Positions 1-8,619 of a stretch of 41,509 nt of DNA are shown piece after piece. The position numbers and the translations under genes were made by a program. The notes under the pieces are model-generated. The model worked only from the letters and a program-made list of their open reading frames with translations. It was not told the origin of the DNA and made no database searches. Source of the stretch: Sergeia podlipaevii. Its lineage: Eukaryota > Euglenozoa > Kinetoplastea > Trypanosomatida > Trypanosomatidae. Location of the stretch: contig JASANZ010002067.1 of the NCBI GenBank assembly GCA_030849805.1, positions 1-41,509 of the forward strand, in the 5' to 3' direction. Position 1 is the first letter of the stretch. Each line of letters starts with the position of its first letter.

Positions 1-689
1 TAGCAGAGGAGAAGGGGAACTGCGCTAGGGGCTGGCATTGGGCTGTTTCAATGAGGTACTCCGTGAAGTACCGAGAACGCGTTGCCTTTGTGATCTTGAG
101 CGTCTTTTTTTTGCCTTTACTTTTTGTTGTTTTATTATTTTGCTTGTTGTTGACGCTTTTTTTTTTTGATATGTCCACCATCTTTTTTATTCACTTTGGC
201 ATTCGGGCTGTTATTTATCGTTAGACATTGCCTGTACGGTGCCTTTCAAGATGTTTTTTTTTCTTTTTTTAATTATTATTGCTGTTTTATGTACTTATGC
301 ATATGCTAGCATTTTAAATGTGTCTATGCTATGTTTCTGACTGTACGAGGGAGGTGTAGGTTGGTATGTGTACTATGTACAACATTGACAATTCTTTTTT
401 CTCTCCTTTTTTTTCTTTTCTGGGGGGAGGGAGCTGTAAATAGCTGTACACAGCTACTTCGAATGAGCTCAATTTTTTTTTAAGCGTTGCCTATTTATAC
501 ATGTTACTGCTAGTATAAGGACTCGCTGATGTTGTAGTGTCACTTGCTATTTTTAAAAATATTTTGCTTGCTTTTCTGAATGTTGTCGTACATTTCTATG
601 TTATCTATCCTGTTTACTTAACTGCGGTTTTTCTTTTAGAGAAGGTAGAGTATATTAATACTTCCTAGGAGGAAACATAGAAAAAAAAA
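1..689. other. AT-rich intergenic region before the SMN-like gene
   Basis: No gene is supported here. The first ~110 bases are more GC-rich and contain a perfect 6-bp hairpin at 55-72 (GGTACT, 6-nt loop, AGTACC). They may be the 3' UTR of a gene outside the window. The rest is dominated by T runs typical of trypanosomatid spacers. A 7-bp inverted repeat with a 2-nt spacer lies at 441-456 (TAGCTGT/ACAGCTA). Confidence 0.6.
628..639 (+). promoter_or_regulatory. Putative spliced-leader acceptor for the SMN-like gene
   Basis: A short pyrimidine tract ends in TTTTAG, with the AG at 638-639. The 50-nt leader from here to the ATG at 690 contains no other ATG. This is inferred from sequence only. 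Confidence 0.6.
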
Positions 690-1124
690 ATGTCGAGGAC
701 TCGCAAACAGGCCGCCTCAGATAGAGAGAAGGAAGCGGAGATGACCTACTCGCGTGGAGATCAATCTTTGTGGGACGACGGAGAGTTAATCAGGCTATGG
801 AACGCTCAACTGGGCAAACAGTCTGCTGAGAACGTGGCACCAGGTGACGATGATAGCGAAGGTGATGCGAGCGCATCTTCCCAATACTCACGTACTTCCA
901 GTGCGGAGGAGGGAGAGGACTCTGTAGAGCTTGAAGACAGCGCGGCTAGAGGCAGCTCCACGGCGATTGGCACAACGGGTGGGATTCCCATCGATCATCT
1001 CCCTCGGTCAGTGCAGTCGTTGGTGAGTAGTTTTTATGCTGCTGGGTTTGAGGCAGGGCGCTTTGCCTCATCACGCGCGACGAAGAGAGGAGAGTCAGCA
1101 CGCAAGCGGTCAAGGGAGGAGTGA
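690..1124 (+). CDS. SMN: SMN-like protein (survival of motor neuron homologue, no Tudor domain)
   Basis: The 144-aa protein has the two hallmark ends of the SMN family. Near the N-terminus, residues 26-40 (SLWDDGELIRLWNAQ) match the Gemin2-binding helix, which in other SMNs has a W/D-D-x-x-L-I core. Near the C-terminus, residues 107-126 (SVQSLVSSFYAAGFEAGRFA) match the YG-box oligomerisation helix, with aromatics before glycines spaced G-x3-G. The middle is an acidic, Ser-rich linker with no Tudor domain, as reported for the trypanosome SMN and seen in yeasts. The family assembles Sm rings on spliceosomal snRNAs with Gemin2. Here that would serve the SL and U snRNPs used for trans-splicing. 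The tail (132-144) is basic and could aid nuclear localisation. The ATG at 690 follows an A10 run and gives the full N-terminal helix. The family call rests on short motifs, so I hold it as likely rather than certain. Confidence 0.75.
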   Translation: MSRTRKQAASDREKEAEMTYSRGDQSLWDDGELIRLWNAQLGKQSAENVAPGDDDSEGDASASSQYSRTSSAEEGEDSVELEDSAARGSSTAIGTTGGIPIDHLPRSVQSLVSSFYAAGFEAGRFASSRATKRGESARKRSREE

Positions 1125-1822
1125 GTGTGTGGTAAAATGAATGAGAGAGAGAGAGAAAGAAGCATATTGAAGGAGGGGGATGGGCATGTGAAATGTCAAG
1201 GCAGTTGAGCTCGGAAAAGGGGAGAGAGGAAAGAGTACGCTGATCGGAACGGTATCGTTTGGTGGAGTTATTCTGAGGATTCGTTCTTGCTCTTAACTAT
1301 ATATTTTTTCTTTTTTTTTTCTTTTTGCGAAAATGATGTGGGAGAACAGATGGATTCGTTTTCTGTATAACGGAGCAGCGGGAGCGTATTAGAAGTACGG
1401 TCAGAAACAACAGAAGCGCAATGATAAAGGAAAGAAATAACAATAATAAAATGAAAATGCAGTAGATACTGTAGCTTATTGCGACGGTGATTGTCCTCTG
1501 TGTATTTCAAAGACTGAGTGCTAGTGAGCAACGCTTAGACGTTGTGCATAAATTTGAAATCTAAATAACTGCGCATGAACTTTTCTTTCTTTTTGATTTC
1601 TTTTGATTTTTCTTTTCTTCCGACTTGATGTTATAACGCTATGAAACCAATCTACGATCAAAGTACTCTTTTTGCTTTTCGTTGTTGTTTTCTGGTATTA
1701 TCACAAGAGGGCTACCAATTTACAGTTTGGTATTGCCTTCAATAATATAAAGAAAATTTTTTCCCCTTGGAAAGGGAAATTGAGTAGCTAAGAATCAAAG
1801 TATTATACATTTATAATTTGTT
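1125..1822. other. Intergenic region
   Basis: AT-rich spacer with a GA-rich stretch just after the SMN stop (about 1140-1160) and several pyrimidine tracts (1300-1330, 1576-1620, 1664-1694). These probably serve trans-splicing and polyadenylation. I see no gene or structured RNA. Confidence 0.6.
1757..1774 (+). promoter_or_regulatory. Putative spliced-leader acceptor for the basic protein gene
   Basis: TTTTTTCCCCTT tract followed by the first AG at 1773-1774. The leader to the ATG at 1823 has no ATG. Alternative AGs lie at 1707 and 1709 behind another tract, so the exact site is uncertain. Confidence 0.4.
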
Positions 1823-2437
1823 ATGCGCGGCAACCGTCTGGTGAAGGGTGGTGACCCTATGAAGACGCGCTCTCAGAAGCGCAAAGAAAGGAGGGAAAAG
1901 ATCGCCCGAAGTGGCCGTGCCATCCGCCTCAAGAAGCGACTCGGTCGTATTGCAGCGAAGAATTTTGCTCAGCAAGGTGACACCCACACGACTGCTTTGA
2001 TGGAATCATATATTCTGCGCCGCAAGGCGGAGCGCACAGCTGAGAAGGAGAAGCAGAAGGCAGCAGAGCGCCTTGCCAATGGCGAAGAGGAGGAAGAGGA
2101 TATGGAAGAAGAAGAAGAGGATGATGTTAGCAGCGAGGAGATTGATACCTCCCACATGACACGTAAGGAACGTCGTGCGCTGAAGTTTGGACCTGGATCA
2201 GAGACCGGGAACATTCCAGGTCGCACCTACTCCAATGACTCCAAGAAGAAGCCTCAGCAACAGACTCGAGGCGGAGCCAAGGGTAAGTACCAAGGAAAGG
2301 GCCAACAACAGCATCGTCAAGGAGGCAATAGTAATGGCTCACAACAAAGTTATAAGGGAGGTCGTGGTGGGAATCGGGACAGCAAACGCGCACCTCTGCA
2401 GAGCTCAAAGAGAGTTACAACAAAATCTCTGTATTGA
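1823..2437 (+). CDS. Small highly basic protein with an acidic block, nucleolar-looking
   Basis: 204 aa, not recognised as a named family. The N-terminal third (about 13-55) is Arg/Lys-dense (MKTRSQKRKERREK and RLKKRLGRI). A charged helix follows (65-85), then an uninterrupted acidic block (about 87-105, nearly all E/D), a conserved-looking 'HMTRKERRALKFGPG' segment (about 110-125), and a Gln/Gly/Lys-rich tail with RGG-like pieces. Alternating basic and acidic blocks are common in ribosome-biogenesis and nucleolar proteins, so an RNA-associated nuclear role is a reasonable inference but no more. A second in-frame ATG at 1859 (MKTRSQKRK) could be the real start. The 12 extra residues from 1823 look ordinary, and nothing in the sequence decides between them. 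Confidence 0.75.
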   Translation: MRGNRLVKGGDPMKTRSQKRKERREKIARSGRAIRLKKRLGRIAAKNFAQQGDTHTTALMESYILRRKAERTAEKEKQKAAERLANGEEEEEDMEEEEEDDVSSEEIDTSHMTRKERRALKFGPGSETGNIPGRTYSNDSKKKPQQQTRGGAKGKYQGKGQQQHRQGGNSNGSQQSYKGGRGGNRDSKRAPLQSSKRVTTKSLY

Positions 2438-2908
2438 AAGTGTCTCTTTCTTTCTTTCCTTTGCGCATCCCTCTTGCCTGCTGTGTGGTATACGATGATG
2501 CTGGTTTTTGGTGTTGTTTTGCCAATAATGATTCGTTTAATGAACTTAATAGAATAAAAGAAGGGAAAAGAGGCAGGATTTCTTTTTGTGTCTGCCTGTG
2601 TGCTACTGCTGTTGCTGCTCGCTACACCATAAGCAATATGCTTGACGGCTTCATGGAGTCATCAAGATTGCGTGAGCAGCATGTATGTTTCTCAATGCAC
2701 TTCATTTCTTGGTCAACTACATCATATCTCTTATTCTTCTTACTATTATTGTCTTTTCTGACACTTTCGTCTCCATGTACATATTTTTGCCACGATGGAC
2801 ATTCTTTTTTTTTCTTGCTTTGCTTCTCTCCTTTATTGCACACAAACTTGAGACAGCATAGCCAAGAGTGCTCATCGATTTATTCGTTAATCAATTTATA
2901 AGCACAAG
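2438..2908. other. Intergenic region
   Basis: T-rich spacer. An overlapping hydrophobic open frame across it reflects the pyrimidine composition. It ends with a strong pyrimidine tract used for the next gene. Nothing else is seen. Confidence 0.6.
2802..2852 (+). promoter_or_regulatory. Putative spliced-leader acceptor for the 593-aa gene
   Basis: A long T/C tract (about 2802-2836) is followed by the first AG at 2851-2852. The resulting ~56-nt leader has no ATG before 2909. Confidence 0.6.
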
Positions 2909-4690
2909 ATGACGGGTAGAGACAAGTACCAGGGCTTGTCGGTGTACCAACTGAAAGACGTGCTTGCGTGTCTCCCTCTCCCTCCGCAGTTTGACCTCGA
3001 TGCTGTCTCTCCCAAGTGGCGATGTGTGATTGCCCCGAACGTTTCCGCAGCGAGCTCCAGTACCGTTGATGATGAAGAGGAAGAAGTAGAGACTCTTCGA
3101 TTTTTAGATGCGGGCATTCCAGTATTTATGAGCGAGAAGCGCGCAGCTGAGGCGTACAAGGAGTGCGGCGGAGACGCAATGACATTTGTGAGGAATGAAC
3201 ACTGGTGCACTTTCCCGAAGCCTCAGATTGCGGTGCGCAGCGGCTGGGGTGCCCCTGGGACTGTGCTTGAGACCTCACAATATCACAAACTTATTGGTTC
3301 CTGTGCGGAGGTGTTTGAGCATAAGGAGGGCTTTGAGGTGCCTATCACGAAGGCTGAAAGGGCCGCAGCACTTGCCAAGGAGGCGGAGAGCAACGCTCAG
3401 GAGGAGGTTGAGGAGGAAGGCGCAGGCAGACAAGATGTTTCTACACGCGTGGAGGGTGGCGATGATGGGAAAGAGGAAATCCTCGAGCTTCAATTGTTCC
3501 ATCGCGAGTCTCCTGAATGCCCAAGGATGCCTATTCTCGCTGAGAAGCTAATATGGCCTTCGTTCTTGGAAGATGGCATCGTCTGCGACATCGCCACCAA
3601 CCTTTCCCAGAGTGGCTACCGTCGTTGGTGGCACCTCAATGACTCTGGTGAGCTGGTCATGCAGGCCGCACTGCCGCTTCCATCATCATGTCGTGCCTCT
3701 GCTTCTGTCTCTGAAGCACTTCCGGTTCTCAGCTCTGCATCGGCAGTGCCTGTGAAACTTTGTGTATATGGGCCTCGTGGCAGCTACGATTGGTTTCTGC
3801 ATGATGATGAGGCGACGGTTTCTGGTAAAGTTGTCTCGCTGGACGTTTTGCAGTCCCCCGATGAAGTTCTTCCTGTGGATGGCTCTCTGCTTCCTATTCT
3901 CACAATTGCTGTTCTAGAGGCAGGTGGATGCCCGCTGCTCACTCCTCCCAACTTGCCGACTACCGCTGTTACGCTGACAGATGGCGTCGTCGTTGAGCAG
4001 CGCAGGCAGTCCAAGTTGTGGTTGGATGAGATTTCTTACTTTCTGAAGCGTACCGCGCAATGGACCACTAATCCGCTCCTGTACGATTACGTGGAGACGG
4101 ATTTGCAAGACGAGGCCTACGTGGCTGGCCAGCTGGTGCCGGAGCTGGTGCATCGTTTTGGGGAAGTTGGTAATTCCAACCCGCACTGCAGGCGCCTGCG
4201 CCGCCGCCTAGCTGCCTCACTGTTTGCCATTGCCTCTCACGACAAACACTTTGCCCTCAGTGAGTCCTCGCGACAGTCGCTGCGGATGCTCGTGACACGC
4301 GACAACGCCGATATGGCAGCGATTATGGCTTCCAGTGAGGGATGTGTAGCGGAAATGGAGGCGGCAAAGTCGATGTCACTCTCAGAATTTTTGACCCGTT
4401 ATTACTGGGATGTAAAGGCACTCTGGCCCAAGGCCGGGTGTGTGCTGCGAGCCCCACGGCTGACTCCTTCGCGGCTTCTCTCCACTGCGTTGCGCGCGAG
4501 CAGTGAGTGGGTTGTACCAGTGGTTTACTGTGCCTCGAGACCGGTGTATGGAACCGAAAAGGCGACGCTTGAGGAAACCGTAGAGGAGTACTTTGAGATG
4601 AAGGAACTCGCTGGCAAGCCGAAGGAGCTGTTAACGTACCTACGCTGCCGTAAATCTGAGAAGGACGACGTACTTGATGATTTATTTTGA
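2909..4690 (+). CDS. Conserved-looking protein of unknown function (593 aa)
   Basis: I do not recognise a named domain. The protein starts with a compact segment (MTGRDKYQGLSVYQLKDVL) and has an acidic linker around 50-62. A segment at about 70-130 carries a Trp/Cys-rich piece (RNEHWCTFPKPQ). A Glu/Ala-rich low-complexity insert lies at about 147-195. The region at 205-590 looks globular, with several Trp-rich stretches (GYRRWWHLND, RQSKLWLDEISYFL, LTRYYWDVKALW) and an Arg cluster (CRRLRRRLAA). The C-terminus is charged and ends in an acidic DDVLDDLF. There is no signal peptide or transmembrane helix, so it is probably cytosolic or cytoskeletal. Codon use resembles the recognised neighbours and the frame is uninterrupted for 1.78 kb, so it is certainly a gene. 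The start at 2909 is the first ATG after the predicted acceptor. Confidence 0.85.
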   Translation: MTGRDKYQGLSVYQLKDVLACLPLPPQFDLDAVSPKWRCVIAPNVSAASSSTVDDEEEEVETLRFLDAGIPVFMSEKRAAEAYKECGGDAMTFVRNEHWCTFPKPQIAVRSGWGAPGTVLETSQYHKLIGSCAEVFEHKEGFEVPITKAERAAALAKEAESNAQEEVEEEGAGRQDVSTRVEGGDDGKEEILELQLFHRESPECPRMPILAEKLIWPSFLEDGIVCDIATNLSQSGYRRWWHLNDSGELVMQAALPLPSSCRASASVSEALPVLSSASAVPVKLCVYGPRGSYDWFLHDDEATVSGKVVSLDVLQSPDEVLPVDGSLLPILTIAVLEAGGCPLLTPPNLPTTAVTLTDGVVVEQRRQSKLWLDEISYFLKRTAQWTTNPLLYDYVETDLQDEAYVAGQLVPELVHRFGEVGNSNPHCRRLRRRLAASLFAIASHDKHFALSESSRQSLRMLVTRDNADMAAIMASSEGCVAEMEAAKSMSLSEFLTRYYWDVKALWPKAGCVLRAPRLTPSRLLSTALRASSEWVVPVVYCASRPVYGTEKATLEETVEEYFEMKELAGKPKELLTYLRCRKSEKDDVLDDLF

Positions 4691-5013
4691 TCATGGTGAT
4701 AAAGAAAGCATTGTGCCTTGTGAGTGCGTCTGTATGTGCGTAAGTTCACGCGTTTAACTATAAACTAGCCGTCTTACATAAAGCGAAACATTTTATTTTC
4801 CCCTTTGACGGGACAATTATTGTTGGAAAGAAGAGCATAAAAGTATTGTGCATCGATAATTGTGTACAGTGTTTTTTTTTGTTGTTTGTTGCTACTGAGT
4901 GTATTCATTAATGTTTTTCTTTTCTTTTTATTTCTTACCTTTATTTCGTATCGCTTTTATTTATATATAAACGTATATGAAAGAGGTTGTTAGATAAGGC
5001 ATGGTAGTGAAAT
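4691..5013. other. Intergenic region
   Basis: Short AT-rich spacer with T runs at about 4872-4880 and 4913-4970. It holds an upstream ATG at 5001 discussed under findings. Confidence 0.6.
4913..4983 (+). promoter_or_regulatory. Putative spliced-leader acceptor for the 243-aa gene
   Basis: Extended T/C tract (4913-4970) with the first AG at 4982-4983. Using this AG leaves an out-of-frame ATG at 5001 in the leader. Later AGs at 4992-4993 and 5006-5007 are possible, and only the last would exclude it. Confidence 0.45.
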
Positions 5014-5745
5014 ATGCCTTCAAATATGAGCTCACCAAGAGGGGCTCAGCAGGACACTTCACTGCTCGATCAAGCTGAGCAGGAGTACTCGTTGCTCAGC
5101 TGCCTCTCCCCAGACAAGCAGCAGCTGGAAAGAAATCGTAAAGCAGCTGTCACGGTACGCCCCCTTCCCCATTTTGATTTTGCAACTGCAGAGGAGCTGC
5201 AACCACTTCCCGTGCATGAGGTAGAGCTCAGAATCGAGGAGCGCCGTCGCCGCGGCTACGTGGATGTGGACACCTCTCGCAATGACTTTGTTGCAGGCCT
5301 TGGCATCACTATTGAGGACACCTGTGACCCTGTGACAGGGCACACCGTGCTAGAGGTTAAACAGGGAGTGCGAGAGTACTACGGTGATCCTGAGGATGAG
5401 GCGTATCGTGCGTTTCGCTATAGTATCGCTCGAACTGCGGAGGATGAGGCATGGCTCAAAACAGGTCAGTTTGTCGGTTCCACAGTCGCGCTGGAAACGG
5501 ACCGGTTGCATCAGTGGCAAGCACGCGTTCAAGCTGCCCTTGGCGGTGGTGGAGGACAGTTTTCACTGAACAGAAGCAGTGGAATTCATCAGAGCACCAG
5601 TGCTGTTGACAACTCCATCAGAGATGGGGACTGTGGCAGTAGTGTGTTGACCGCATCTGGTCTCTCTGCTATTTCCATCAGGACGGAAAGCGCCTGCAAA
5701 GCTAAGATGATGGCCAACTATAGGGCACACAATACGTCTCAGTGA
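5014..5745 (+). CDS. Protein of unknown function (243 aa)
   Basis: No family recognised. The N-terminal ~45 residues are polar with a short helix (SLLDQAEQEYSLLS). The central part (about 50-165) looks like the folded core: a Pro-flanked strand (VRPLPHFDF), a basic helix (VELRIEERRRRGYVDVD), and a Tyr/Glu-rich stretch (REYYGDPEDEAYRAFRY). The C-terminal 70 residues are Ser/Gly-rich and probably disordered. No membrane segment or targeting signal is evident. The ATG at 5014 opens the long frame. Another ATG 13 nt upstream is in a different frame and would initiate a 25-codon ORF overlapping this start. Codon use is like the other genes here. Confidence 0.75.
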   Translation: MPSNMSSPRGAQQDTSLLDQAEQEYSLLSCLSPDKQQLERNRKAAVTVRPLPHFDFATAEELQPLPVHEVELRIEERRRRGYVDVDTSRNDFVAGLGITIEDTCDPVTGHTVLEVKQGVREYYGDPEDEAYRAFRYSIARTAEDEAWLKTGQFVGSTVALETDRLHQWQARVQAALGGGGGQFSLNRSSGIHQSTSAVDNSIRDGDCGSSVLTASGLSAISIRTESACKAKMMANYRAHNTSQ

Positions 5746-6468
5746 GTCCACCTTGATTTCTTATGTTGTTGTTGTTTTTTGCCTGTTTGTTTGCCTTTGA
5801 TTTTGTATACTTTTTACATTTGGAGGAATGAAAGGTACCTTCAATCACTTGCTATGTATTGTACTGTCAAAACCCCCCTTATATCTTTCGCTTTACATTT
5901 CCTCCTATATTGTTGTTGAAGGGGTACCAAATTTGATCTTCCTATTTTTTTTTTTCATCTACACGCTATTTTGCACGGGAAAAATATAAATGCCATCTAC
6001 ACTAGAGCCTCTTCTTTGAAAAGCGCAGTATTTGTAATGTTTCATTTCTTATAGCTCTACGATGCCTAAAAAAGTATATCTCCATCTTTATTTAAAATGT
6101 TATATTCTCCCTCGATCTGTATCTTCTATTTTTTTCTTTTTTACTATTCTTTTTTGTAAGTTTTTTTTTTTTTAAGGAGTGGTGTACAACAGTTCTTGTG
6201 AGGGTTGATATTATCTGTAGGCACACACACACATAGACACATATAGTTGTCGAGAGTGACGTTGTTTGTGCGTGTTTCTTGTTGTTTCATCTTGCCTTCA
6301 CGCGTCATATAGATTTTCCTATTGATTTTTTGATTTTTTGCTCTTGAGGGGAGAAAATAGTGAATCACAGAACTTACTGAGTAGCACTGCGGGGGTAGAA
6401 AGCAGATTGTTTTCTTTTTTTTTCTTAGCTGCGGTTCACCATTAATACGTGCATACGTACATTTACAT
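5746..6468. other. Intergenic region
   Basis: AT-rich spacer with many T runs and a short CA repeat near 6221-6232. Antisense open frames here are composed of poly-Lys/Asn-type sequence and are not genes. Confidence 0.6.
6407..6428 (+). promoter_or_regulatory. Putative spliced-leader acceptor for the mL38 gene
   Basis: Very clear TTGTTTTC(T)nCTTAG tract with the AG at 6427-6428. The leader of 40 nt is free of ATG up to 6469. Confidence 0.7.
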
Positions 6469-7971
6469 ATGCTGAGACGTCACTGTCTTTGTGCATCAGC
6501 TAGTGCAGCAGGTGCTGGATGCACTGCACTGCGTGCCTACCACTTGCCGGGGTGGAAGACACAGTCCAGCACGAAGGATGCACGCTCGCGTGAGCAGCGT
6601 GAGGCGGACAGAAAGTTGCGTCAGATTGAAAAATTGCCGAGACCAGAGGCACTACACGACTTTCAGTACCCTTATGAGAAGACGGTGCTTAGTGACTACA
6701 TGTTCCAGTACCCCGTGTACGAGAATGAGCTTGATACACCGAACCTCTTTAATCTTTGCCCACCCCCTGATTTCTTTCTGTATTGGAATGTTTCTCACTT
6801 TGATCGCACTGCGTACCCGCCCGTGCCAGAGCTAGATCATCGTCTGCTAGTTCCCTCTGTTAGCTCTCCACGGTGGGTTGAGCACAAGGAAAGGATGACC
6901 AAGTACCTTCGAAAGCACGAGATCTCTCCCAACTACATCCCCCATATTAGTGAAGACGTGAATCTCTCCGTTGTCTTTCCTGGCCAGTATCGCACTCGTG
7001 CGGTGCTGAACGAGGAGACCGGAAAACCACTTCTCAGCCCTCCTGAGACGACGTTAACGAAGCGCAACTTTTGGTTCACCGCACACTGCGGCAACTACGT
7101 GGAGCTCGCTGACCTGCAGCAGGCGCCTTCAGTATTCTTTATCGAGAGCGCCGAGGCGGCTACTAAGCCGGAGACGTACTATACCCTTATGATCGTATCG
7201 CCCGACTACCCGTTTCGCGTGCCTTCATACCAAGATCGTAGCCGCTCCAACGATGGCTTTTTCGTTAATTATGTCGTTGCTAACCTCCCTGGGGGGAAGA
7301 AAGAGGCTGCTCACGCTGCGTCTGCGGCGGACTCCATGGCGAAGGAGGACAATGCCCTGTCTGCCGCAGTGGCTGGCGATTTGCTCAGGGTAGGTGATGT
7401 TGTGATTCCCTTTGTTCCTCCGCTGCCGACGGAGGATGCGGGGACTGCACGGTTTATGTGTCTGCTGTTCCCTCAAGCCACCAAAGTGTCTGTTGCACCT
7501 CTTACACCGGAGCAAGAGGCAGAGCACTTTCCCCTTAGCGAGCGCAGCCGCTTTCGACTGCACGACTCAGCACGCGACGAGACTCGCACGGGTGCACGGC
7601 AACTGCCTGCGTGCTTGGCGTCTCTGCGCGCTGTGGAGCACGCAGTATTGCCTAACCCATCGGCTGTCACGTTTTTTCAGACTAAGTGGGACATCCAGGT
7701 GCAGGAATATTATGAGCGTGTCAATCTTCCCGAGCCCGCTGCTCCCGTGGATGAGGAGATCGAGGCCCTGCTAGAGTTCCATGCCCGCAGACCTGAGGAT
7801 CTTCGCGTGCGTGCTCGCCATCGCCCTGATGGTTCCACGAATATGGGTGATGATCCCAACTTCTGGGGTCAGATGGTGCCTACCACTATGATGGACGGTA
7901 GCCTGCAGTCGCAGTGGTCGCGGCGCACGGCCATGGGAGCAAATGGTGTGCCTGTGGTTTACCCACATTAG
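6469..7971 (+). CDS. mL38: Mitochondrial large-subunit ribosomal protein mL38 (PEBP-fold)
   Basis: 500 aa with a basic, Ala/Ser/Cys-rich N-terminus (MLRRHCLCASASAAGAG) that looks like a mitochondrial targeting sequence, followed by a charged helix (35-58). The middle and C-terminal half carry a phosphatidylethanolamine-binding-protein fold. Strand motifs such as YYTLMIVSPDYPFRVPS (about 237-253) correspond to the PEBP 'L.M.DPD.P' motif. FVNYVVANLPGG (265-276) corresponds to the 'H.LV.NI.G' motif. VVIPFVPPLPTEDAGTARFM (311-330) corresponds to 'Y.PP.P..G..HRY'. The ligand-site His residues of true PEBPs look replaced, as in ribosomal relatives. In animals and trypanosomes the mitoribosomal protein mL38 has this fold and a similar long extension architecture, so a structural role in the mitochondrial large subunit is the best call. 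A free PEBP-like protein is the alternative. Confidence 0.75.
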   Translation: MLRRHCLCASASAAGAGCTALRAYHLPGWKTQSSTKDARSREQREADRKLRQIEKLPRPEALHDFQYPYEKTVLSDYMFQYPVYENELDTPNLFNLCPPPDFFLYWNVSHFDRTAYPPVPELDHRLLVPSVSSPRWVEHKERMTKYLRKHEISPNYIPHISEDVNLSVVFPGQYRTRAVLNEETGKPLLSPPETTLTKRNFWFTAHCGNYVELADLQQAPSVFFIESAEAATKPETYYTLMIVSPDYPFRVPSYQDRSRSNDGFFVNYVVANLPGGKKEAAHAASAADSMAKEDNALSAAVAGDLLRVGDVVIPFVPPLPTEDAGTARFMCLLFPQATKVSVAPLTPEQEAEHFPLSERSRFRLHDSARDETRTGARQLPACLASLRAVEHAVLPNPSAVTFFQTKWDIQVQEYYERVNLPEPAAPVDEEIEALLEFHARRPEDLRVRARHRPDGSTNMGDDPNFWGQMVPTTMMDGSLQSQWSRRTAMGANGVPVVYPH

Positions 7972-8619
7972 CACGTCTGAACTTTGCCAGCAAGAGAACG
8001 AAACTGGGGGAGGGAGAGAAAGAGAGAAAAGAAAACCCACGAATTTTTGGTAAAAGATCGCAAGTGAGAAAGAATGAAGCTACGACACAATCCTTTTTTC
8101 CCTTTTTTTTTCTGGATTCAGTGGTTGTTGATGGAGCTTTGGTGTTGGTTGGGTGGAATTGGAAGGCCTCTGATAGCGCTGAATGTGTTGGATTGGGTTT
8201 AACACACCACAAAGAAAAAATCATTAAAATGCTCACAAAAATAGTGGGCTACTTGTTTATTCATACGCCTGACGGAGGCAAAAAAAAGGGGGGGGAAAGT
8301 GGGTAATTTGCATATTGACGGCGCTGCAGGCAACCATCCATTAAGTGGTTGCTCAATGGGTGTACCTAGCTTACTCTGCAGCTTTTGCGTTGCTACATAT
8401 TTCTTGATTCATGCATATATGTTTTACCATTTCTTTGAAGGTTATCTACGTACCACGGCAAAACACCGTCTGTATTTTTTAGATTTAGTTAGGCCATTAT
8501 AAGGAGAGACTAGCATATATATATATAGAGAGAGAGAGGTCACAAATCAAACTTCTTTCTATCTACATCCTTCCCTTACAAGCTCCCCCTCCCTGTTTCC
8601 CCTTCATCTAGTGTTAGTC
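7972..8619. other. Intergenic region
   Basis: AT-rich spacer with a GA-rich stretch just after the stop (about 8007-8033), an A7G8 run around 8281-8296, and a TA/GA microsatellite at about 8516-8539. No gene is supported. Confidence 0.6.
8583..8611 (+). promoter_or_regulatory. Putative spliced-leader acceptor for the 522-aa helical protein gene
   Basis: Nearly pure pyrimidine stretch ending CTTCATCTAG, with the AG at 8610-8611. A second AG at 8581-8582 follows another pyrimidine tract (8552-8577). Either gives a leader without ATG before 8620. Confidence 0.5.

Noticed and set aside
3..224. Open frame at the left edge that could be the C-terminus of a hydrophobic protein
   Set aside because: Beyond about base 110 it is poly-Phe/Leu from T runs. 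There is no motif, and the spacer composition explains it. It cannot be excluded without upstream sequence.
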